A stretch of DNA of 30,738 bases from Saccoglossus kowalevskii (Eukaryota > Hemichordata > Enteropneusta > Harrimaniidae): NCBI RefSeq assembly GCF_000003605.2, contig NW_003133846.1:318249-348986 (forward strand), written 5' to 3'. The number at the start of each line of letters is the position of its first letter. Positions within the stretch are counted from its first letter, which is position 1. This document shows positions 23,491 through 30,738 of the stretch, one piece after another. A program made the position numbers and the translations under genes. The notes below the pieces were generated by a model, which saw only the letters and a list, made by a program, of their open reading frames with translations, made no database searches and was not told the DNA's origin.

Positions 23491-23493
23491 ACA

Positions 23494-23607
23494 TCAAAAT
23501 TCTGATAAAATATTGATTCCCTTCGTTCACTCATTGGATCTATTTCTTTGTCAAAATTCAAATAAAATATTGATTCCTTTCGCTCTCTCATCTAATCCAC
23601 TTCTTTG
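23494..23607 (+). repeat. 57-bp tandem duplication
   Basis: Two units start TCAAAATTCTGATAAAATAT (23494) and TCAAAATTCAAATAAAATAT (23551) and each runs to CTTTG. The unit is a multiple of three, which leaves an open frame (23513-23761) through both copies, but the translated product shows no known family and is Ile/Phe-rich as expected of AT-rich chance frames. Confidence 0.9.
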
Positions 23608-24497
23608 CAATGATGTTCAAATAATTGAACAGTATGTTATACAGTCTGTGAATATTCCAGGAAACAGCCTGGTAGTAGAGTCGAACATTGAAATTATCCT
23701 CCATAAAGTTTTTAAATTTTCCTTTCACAAAGGATATCCAGGGATGATTTTTTTTTCATAATTTAACAGTGTATTCTTTGTGTATTGTTATAAATATATA
23801 GATTATCCCTGTACTGCCACCTGATCAGCACCTTTATGGTGTTCTTTGTGTTTTATCTACCTCTATAGAGAAAGTCAAGTTATATACTGCTTTTTATATT
23901 TTTTTCAATACATTTCTGGGAATAATGTACTACATGTATAAGTAAATGACAGATGTGTCTCTGCCCAAATACTTTAGTCATATTTTAACGTATAAAACTT
24001 CATAATTTTTTTTGCCTAAATGTTGGTTTTACCTATTTTTATGTATTTTTCAATAATTTTTTCAATAACTTTGTATTAAATGGACATAATTTCTTATTTC
24101 GCGTTTAAAATTTGCTTGTATTTCTTGAGAGACACATTTTCACGGATTTTGATTTTGATATTTTTTTTTAATTATTCAATGGTTTTTGAGTTGTTTGGGA
24201 TTATTGAATTAAATATAAAGATGATGTTTATCTTTAACTTGTGTCAAACTTCAGGGATTTATTTGCTCTATTAGTAGTGCAAGTGTCTAAAAGTTATAAT
24301 TTGATATTACAGTAATATATGGTTTATGTGTGATAAAGATAAAATGTATACAGAACTTTAATTTTTATTGAAATTTTAATATTGTCTGTGATTTATACAT
24401 CATTTATTATATTTTCAAAAAAATATATCCAAATTAATCCCTCAAATTGATCCATGCTGCCAAAACACATGTGACCACAGCAAGATCATGGGTTTGT

Positions 24498-24510
24498 GTT
24501 GCTATGCAAC
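24498..24510 (+). promoter_or_regulatory. X-box (RFX-type) motif
   Basis: GTTGCTATGCAAC has two good half sites, GTTGC and GCAAC, at the RFX spacing. Confidence 0.45.
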
Positions 24511-24843
24511 AGGTTTCCTCATCAGTTGTCTGACTACACTATAACGAGAATAATAAAAAAAGGGATGGCGTCTACACAGTAGTGATAGCAATATTTTCTT
24601 CTACTCATCTTTACTACATCTTTGATTGCTTTTTTTTTAAATTTCTATTTGCCTTGCTAGTAATATTAATGAGTCTTTTTGAAGATATGTGTTGCCATGT
24701 TTAATAATATGGGTGAAAACAAGTTTTAAATATCATACCAGTAATATCCATTGGTTTAACATGTACATGGACAACTTGGTAGGACTTCTAGCAGTGGAAA
24801 TTAAACAGTTTACATTATTTGAGAATCCAAAGACACAAAGTCT

Positions 24844-24861
24844 TTGTTTCCATGGAAACAA
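24844..24861. promoter_or_regulatory. 18-bp palindrome, X-box-like
   Basis: TTGTTTCCATGGAAACAA is a perfect palindrome; its core GTTTCCATGGAAAC is close to the X-box palindrome GTTGCCATGGCAAC. Confidence 0.4.
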
Positions 24862-25557
24862 GTTTGGGTTCACAATTGTTTTATCATTTGCTCTGTTATT
24901 TATTCGATGGAACTTTTCATTTATAAAAATATTCATGTAATTTTGTGCTGAGCTTGACAAGTACAGATGAAACCTATCAATTATGATTCAGCTATGTCAA
25001 AAATGATGAGCTAATAAACTATGTAATTTTAATATGACATCAATTTCTCTTTTACAATGAATCAATTTCCTTATATGCTACATTTATCGGTTACCAGTGT
25101 TGATACTTATCTAAGTAATTAATTAAATCTTTGCGCTTTGAGGGTGAGATGCACATGTTTTAGGCACTTTTTGATTAAAACTTGTGTTTTTGACGTTTTA
25201 AAACGCATCAATGCTATAATGGTGTGAACATTTTAAAGGGACACCTTCAGTTGAGCTTAATCTGACAGAAAATTCACTAAGTAGAAAACAAAAGACAGAT
25301 TGACAGTGTAAACAACATAAATAATGGTATCCCATAATAATAGGTAACAATAATAATAGGTTACCCTTCAACTCTCTATTTTCGATGAAATTCAAAAATG
25401 GGTCAAGAATACTGTAAACTCATTAATTAATCACTGTGTTTTAATTTAAATTTTTTGCACCAAAATAAATCCACATAAACATGTAAAATAAAAAAATAAA
25501 AACTCGTAGTTTTAGTAAAAAAATTTTGAATTTGAAACCCAGTGAATAAATTCAAAA

Positions 25558-25594
25558 TATTAAACTACTGCATTTATTAAACTACTGCATTTAT
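25558..25594 (+). repeat. 17-bp tandem repeat, 2.2 units
   Basis: TATTAAACTACTGCATT occurs twice without mismatch, with a partial third TAT. Confidence 0.95.
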
Positions 25595-25599
25595 CCGAT

Positions 25600-26815
25600 A
25601 GCTAACTGCTATTCAGTTTACAATTTATTGTAATACTATAGAAGGGAAAATTGTCCAGAGGTTTAATTTATAAATAGTGATTTTGAAGTTTCCAGCATAT
25701 GTTCCAAATTCACTGCATCGTGGAGGAAATTAATAAATTCTATTGTTAAAATGTGAATATACGTTGTATTTTAATTTACCGCATTTATCTTTCAGCAAAA
25801 TAAGCAACAATAAAACGTAGCTAATAATAAAGTCGTGGACAGTTTAACATTGAAATTTCGTGTGATGAATCAATCAATCAAAAAAATCATGTGTTGCTCA
25901 GACAACCTACTATCATAATACCAGTATAATACCATTTGTTGCTGTTAGATTAAGATAGAAGAGAGACTTATTTCCAGAATGATGACTGATGGACTGATAG
26001 TGTAATGAATTTTAATAATTTTATTTAATAAGTCTTTGTAAAGTTTTGATCTGCTGGTATGTGGAGGTACATGTTGTGATAGAAATTCCAATCTGTGCTG
26101 TACCTGTACCGTTCAGTAAAATCTTTAATTAATAAGTCCGATTTCTTTTTCATCTCCATAATCCTAAAACATTGATTGTGTACATATATGTCTCTTCAAT
26201 TACAATGAGTTGTCATGTGTATGATAAGGGGAAATATTTCTGTGACAAGGAGCGATAGTAAAATTATTACCCCTATCGATCTCTTTTGCTCGTATTCCTA
26301 ACATGTGTGAACTACATGAGGTACATGCTCTAGGTAATGTCTCATAGTATGTAGTGTAGCATTATTTTAATTATAGGTATTATTACCTAGCAAATAATAT
26401 GGTGCAGCGTTTGTGGGCATGCTGTTAACGTACAAGGTACTACTATGAAATATACGTATACCACATTCATATATTCAATATCAGATGAATGCATAATATT
26501 ACATTGTAGCCTGATGCAATAATACAAAATTTCTGCTGAATTTTCCATCAAATTTGTGTGTGATTGTCGAAAAAGTAATTCAATTACTCCGCCAAGGAAA
26601 TCAAAAACAGTTTGATGACAGGAAGGCCAGTTACCATGGTAATTTTTGATCTTTACCTTTTCCATACAGTGTCTCTTCAGAGCCTGTGGCGCAACAATAT
26701 ATCTAACATTTCCAGTTGGATGTATTCTGAAGTACTTGATGTGTTTTGTCTTTCCCCATTGCTTATGTTGCTCCAATCATGGCCATGCTCCAATGATAAT
26801 CTATTCTTATTCGCA
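25600..26815. other. Intronic DNA; one 129-codon minus-strand frame, unrecognised
   Basis: The frame at 26387-26776 on the minus strand is the longest apart from the cyclase exon, but it has no recognisable domain, and a positive-strand frame overlaps it. GTTACCATGGTAAT (26630-26643) is X-box-like. Confidence 0.4.
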
Positions 26816-26905
26816 GCCTTGAATTTTTTCTTCATTCACAGCCTTGAATTTTTTACTTATCCATGGCCTTGAATTTTTTACTTATCCATGGCCTTGAATT
26901 TTTTT
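26816..26905 (+). repeat. 25-bp minisatellite, 3.6 units
   Basis: GCCTTGAATTTTTT starts at 26816, 26841, 26866 and 26891, exactly 25 apart. The second and third units are near identical; the first has TTCATTCA in place of TTATCCATG. Confidence 0.95.
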
Positions 26906-26936
26906 GCTATTGTTGAGTGTATGGTCTCCCCCAGAT

Positions 26937-26964
26937 CTCAGACTAGTTGTATTACTAGTCTGAG
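26937..26964. repeat. Perfect 11-bp inverted repeat
   Basis: CTCAGACTAGT and ACTAGTCTGAG flank a six-base loop, TGTATT. No T-rich terminator function is expected in this context. Confidence 0.9.
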
Positions 26965-26969
26965 CCCAG

Positions 26970-29025
26970 ATGGAAATTTTGAGAGTTTTACCGTAATGTC
27001 AATATCATTTATTTTAATTATTTTAATTTTTTATTTACACATACTTGGGCTTGTTTACTTTAAGCAGTAGTCTAAAATTATGTAATTACATCAGTTTTTA
27101 AAATCTAGCAATAGGGTCAAAATATACATGTAGTTTGTAGTACCTACTTTACTATTATCTAATGTTTTCTTTTTGAAAAGTTTTCATAGATTATGTGGTT
27201 GCCATGACACCCATATTAGCTCAAACAATATATAGATAATTTATCTTTACTCCATGGATTAGGTAAATTAATTTATACCTTTCATTGTCAACCAATTATT
27301 GGCTGCAGGGGCTATTTTTTTCAATTTCAGATTGTACAGATATTTTATTTGTTAATGCCTTCGTGGTGACCTAAAATTTGGATGAAGTACAGAAACGAGA
27401 AACGAGCAACCGTTCCTGTTCCCATGGCAACCACTTTAAAACCTGATATTTCTTATACCTTTTGACATATACAGATCATACTTCATAAAAAAATATTCAT
27501 CCATTCAAATATTTTTTATAGGTGTGTCCCTAGAAACAAAACACATATAAACATAATCTAAATTTTCACAGAACTTGGTTGATGGTAAACAGGATCTTGT
27601 GTCACTAAGCAATCTTGACCACACCCAGGTAGTCACCAATCATAAACACAATATTTGCTCTATCATCCATTGGTGAATATAATGTTTACAATGACTACTC
27701 AGGGAGGCTTTGTACTCAATGCAATTACTTGTTTGTTTTTTTTGAGATCCAATGCACTATGATACTAGGACAATATAACTATTATTTACGTTTTTGTTAA
27801 TTTTGTTTCATCTATAGTTACTCACATTTCGATTCTACAACATAGAATAATTACTTCTTTTTTGATGTAATAATAAAACCTAATTACATTTATTACAGTA
27901 ATGTGCTCGTGTTTGCTAATTGAAGTTTTGAAAAACAAACAAACAATGAATCATTGAACAATGCTCTTTGTGTGTGTATTAAGCTAGTTATATTTACGTG
28001 TGATATAATGTAATTTAGTTCACAACGACGTCCACACACAATATATATAATCCATGAATGACATATGTTTAATATATGTCTGCAGTTTTCGTGCTATATG
28101 GGTTAGAATACATGCATCTTAAAGATTAATTTCAGTCAAATGAAACTAGTTCTAGAGATGAATTGATGTTTCCATAAAAGATTAAATCAGATTGATTCAA
28201 TGTGGTCTGAATGAGTCTTTCTGCAATTTTTCCCCGGAGGCTAGAACAACCGAAGACCTTAGAAATACAGTATTTCTATTCAACATTTATTTGTTGGAAG
28301 GTTGGTTTGAGTATTGAGGCAGTTGATTTGTGCTTGTCTATCATAATTATTTTGGCCGCAAATGTCATGAGAGAATTTAGAGGATTATAAATACCACAAT
28401 GGCGCTCACATATTTGGATAATCAGTCTTTTTTTTTTAGAAAAGGATTGATATAAATTAAAAAAAATTTTTTTTTTTCAAATTTGTTGCTGAATGTTAAA
28501 AATCTTTTCAATTACAAACAGAGAATTTTCATTCCTAGATTTGGTCTATAGTATATGGATATTTTTTTGTTACCGGTATGATTTTAAAATATGAGATTTT
28601 TTTTTTGAAGTGATTTTTCTAAATTGTCACATTTATTATGGTATTCTCAACACCATATAGTGCTGTGTTGTTTATATTGTACATATATCACATAGTTTTC
28701 TAATACTGGAAGCTATCATGCATTTATTTAGTTTTTGCAAAGGTACATGTACATGTTATGATGCACTTAGGCTTATTGAAAATTATTCAAAATATTAAGA
28801 ATGAGATGATCTGTTTCAAAAATCACTTGACTTTTTGAAAAATATAACATGGAAATACATGCAATTAAAGGGAGCAACAGTTCATGATAAATGCAACAAC
28901 AATTATTTTAATTGCTTGAAAATGGCAAAATCGTGCCCTGGATTGACCTCTAGCTGCTGAATTCCTCAGTTTGTTCGATGAAATCACTGAAAGGTATGCT
29001 GGTATGAGTTTCACGCAAACTTTTT
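26970..29025. other. AT-rich intronic DNA, no gene recognised
   Basis: It contains an X-box-like GTTCCCATGGCAAC (27418-27431), a TACCGGTA site (28571-28578), several A/T runs and an ACATGTACATG at ~28744. Confidence 0.5.
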
Positions 29026-29028
29026 TTC

Positions 29029-29820
29029 AGCTCCGCTGTCGACTTTGTCGTCTGTCGTCCGTCATCCGTGTCAATGTTTTACTTTTTAGCTCCGCTGTCG
29101 ACTTTGTCGAGCGGAGCTTATCATATGAGTGATTGTCCGTCGCCGTCCGTGTCAATGTTTTACTTTTTCGACTTCTTCTTGAAAACTACAAGCCTGAATG
29201 CTTTGATACTTGGTGTATTTGTACCTTGGGTAGATCTTTCTCAGATTTGTTCATTTTGTAATGATATCTTTAATTCTCTAATTTTGGTGAATATTTTTGT
29301 CATTTTTGGTAAAGTGATGTTTTCGACTTCTTGTTAAAAACCGCAAGTCCAATTGCTTCGATATTGCATATATAGGTACTAACTATATGTGGTCCTCTCT
29401 CAGATTTGTTCATTTCATGATGATATCTTCAATTCTCTAATTTTGGTGAATATTTTTGTCATTTTTGGTAAAAAGTGATATTTTTGACTTCTTGTTAAAA
29501 CCCGCAAGTCCAATTACTTTGATATTACATATATAGGTACTACATGTGGATCTCTCTCAGATTGTTCATTTTGTAATGATATCTTCAATTCTCTAATTTT
29601 AGTGAATATTTTTGTCATTTTTAGTAAAAAGTGATATTTTCGACTTCTTGTTAAAAACCACAATCATTTATGGTGAAAAATGATATTTTAGAATTCTTGT
29701 CTAAAACAGCAAGTCCCATTGCATTGATACTATGCATATTGTTAATTTTCTAATGATATCTTCTGTTCTTTAATTGAAATGTGCATTGCTAACAGCGGAG
29801 CTATCTCAGCCGAAAGGCTG
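29029..29820 (+). mobile_element. Tandem array bounded by inverted ends (nonautonomous element)
   Basis: TAGCTCCGCTGT (29087-29098) and ACAGCGGAGCTA (29792-29803) are exact inverse ends. The 5' end region (AGCTCCGCTGTCGACTTTG to GTCAATGTTTTAC) is duplicated at 29029 and 29088; the second copy also has AGCGGAGCT nearby, making its own palindrome (29088-29118). Inside, units starting (C/T)GACTTCTT lie at 29169, 29324, 29485 and 29641 (steps 155, 161, 156), with a decayed fifth near 29690. Each carries AATGATATCTTCAATTCTC-like text and TTTTTGTCATTTTT. A CAGCC-GAAA-GGCTG hairpin closes the element at 29807-29820. No transposase is encoded. Confidence 0.85.
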
Positions 29821-29824
29821 CTTG

Positions 29825-30738
29825 TTTATCTTGTCGCTACTGTATTTGTCCTTTAAGCAGCCAATTCAAAACCACGCCTTTGAGTGATGTTTCAGCAGGT
29901 GGGCTTTCTTTTGGTTGGCAATTAATTTATTCATGAGTCCCAAAAAAATACCAAGTGCAACTCGTAACTCTCAGAAATGCGCAATAAGTATTCTGATTCA
30001 GGATTTTTGTGCCATTTCCAATTTATGTTTTTCGTTGTCATCGTCCCTTATTCGAGAACATGATGTAAAATTGGGAATAGTAAAAAATGAGCTGTTATCA
30101 CCGTGAAAAGTGTTAAATACTTCTCCAATGTTTAGTTTATCTTCTGACAATTAATTTCATGTTTTGAGGCAAAATAATGTACTTCAACATTGATAAATCA
30201 CTTCCATGTTGCACATTGGATATCAACGCTATTCAAAAATTCCCTGATATGTTCAGCTGTCACCTATCAGGTCAAATAATACATTATCAAGTCAACTTGT
30301 GTGTGTAAAAAACATACTACTACTACTAAACTAATGTGTTTATTTTTATTTTATCAAACCAGTTCTATACTTTCATTCACCGACAAAATTGAAATCAAAT
30401 GAATGAATGTATATTATTACAATAAAATCACTGTCAATATTTTTTGCTATCATGTATGGCAACAATTATTTGTTGGAGGGGGGGGGGGTCTGTAAAATTT
30501 GTTGACATATATTTTAGAACCAATTGAAGGCCTTTCATTCTCCCTGATGTCTAAATTAAAATACTGACTGCAATATTCTTGACATCTTGCAAATAATCTC
30601 TGTCACTACTATTGTTTTTAGGCTATAATGGATTGAAATAGTGATAAAAAAAAAAAAGCCAAATGATCACCCTGGGCAATGTTTTTGGCTGGGCCTGAGC
30701 CTTATTATCCTGCCATGACTTGCACAGCTTGCTGTTAG
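29825..30738. other. Intronic DNA to window end, no gene recognised
   Basis: It contains an AAGCAGCC (29855-29862) inverse to GGCTGCTT (29816-29823), a G11 run (30478-30488) and an A-run near 30645. The 63-codon frame at 29915-30106 resembles no known family. Confidence 0.5.

Larger units (their letters stand above)
23765..25550. other. AT-rich intronic DNA with X-box-like palindromes
   Basis: No gene was recognised. See 24498-24510 and 24844-24861 for the palindromes. Confidence 0.5.
4314..30738 (+). other. First coding intron of the adenylyl cyclase gene (3' end not in window)
   Basis: No stretch after 4313 was found that encodes the sixth M1 helix with its conserved Cys-Thr-His-Tyr-Pro region, or the catalytic motif with Phe-Ala-Asp-Ile. 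The simplest reading is that the whole remainder, over 26 kb, is intron filled with repeats and AT-rich unique DNA. A short exon without distinctive residues could have been missed by eye. Confidence 0.6.

Noticed and set aside
23513-23761. 82-codon frame spanning the 57-bp duplication
   Set aside because: The open frame is explained by a unit length divisible by three; the composition is that of translated AT-rich DNA.
26387-26776. 129-codon minus-strand frame
   Set aside because: Longest non-cyclase frame, but with no domain, no splice-site or promoter support, and an overlapping frame on the other strand.
29807-29820. Helitron-like 3' hairpin
   Set aside because: The CAGCC-GAAA-GGCTG hairpin is not followed by the CTRR end expected of Helitrons, and the element has inverted ends instead.
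30720-30738. Window ends in TTGCTGTTAG, which could be read as a 3' splice site
   Set aside because: The pyrimidine tract is poor and the following sequence is absent, so it cannot be supported.
1-30738. tRNA genes
   Set aside because: I looked for the GGTTCRANYCC B-box and its complement on both strands and found only partial matches without an acceptor stem or A-box.

Overview
The window looks like AT-rich, intron-dominated genomic DNA from an animal, most likely a marine invertebrate (lophotrochozoan or invertebrate deuterostome; I cannot place it further). The reasons are one spliced-gene exon among long noncoding DNA, diverged dispersed repeats of several types, many simple repeats, and frequent short palindromes such as TACATGTA and TACCGGTA.

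Only one gene is supported: the first coding exon of a membrane adenylyl cyclase of the type 5/6 group, on the + strand at 3366-4313 (316 codons). It encodes a Q-rich, basic cytosolic N-terminus and the first five of the six helices of the first membrane domain. The catalytic C1/C2 domains are not seen. The exon appears to end at a GC-type splice donor (CAG|GCAAGT), so the remaining ~26.4 kb is most simply read as part of the first coding intron. A T-rich 3' splice site just before the ATG suggests an upstream 5'-UTR exon in the CpG-richer tract around 2700-2918.

Layout: 1-2700 is upstream DNA with an (AC)n microsatellite, a small CpG-dense patch with CRE-like sites, one copy of a dispersed repeat (1385-1955) and an inverted repeat (2037-2160). 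2700-3365 is the putative promoter, 5'-UTR exon and UTR intron. 3366-4313 is the cyclase exon. 4314 to the end is intron with: two copies of a foldback element (6636-7015, 8464-8835); a 17-bp-arm hairpin (11015-11064); a 121-bp MITE-like element with perfect 15-bp terminal repeats (11975-12095); an almost unmutated 318-bp tandem duplication (12149-12762); minisatellites (12931, 23494, 25558, 26816); a foldback region (14625-15045); a second copy of the upstream repeat (20838-21660) with a probable relative nearby (22650-22920); and a tandem array bounded by inverted ends (29029-29820). Scattered X-box (RFX-type) and CRE-type palindromes occur in the intron and upstream.

No tRNA, rRNA, CRISPR array, transposase or reverse transcriptase could be recognised. 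The other open frames (60-129 codons) look like chance frames. All repeat boundaries were read by eye and are approximate.
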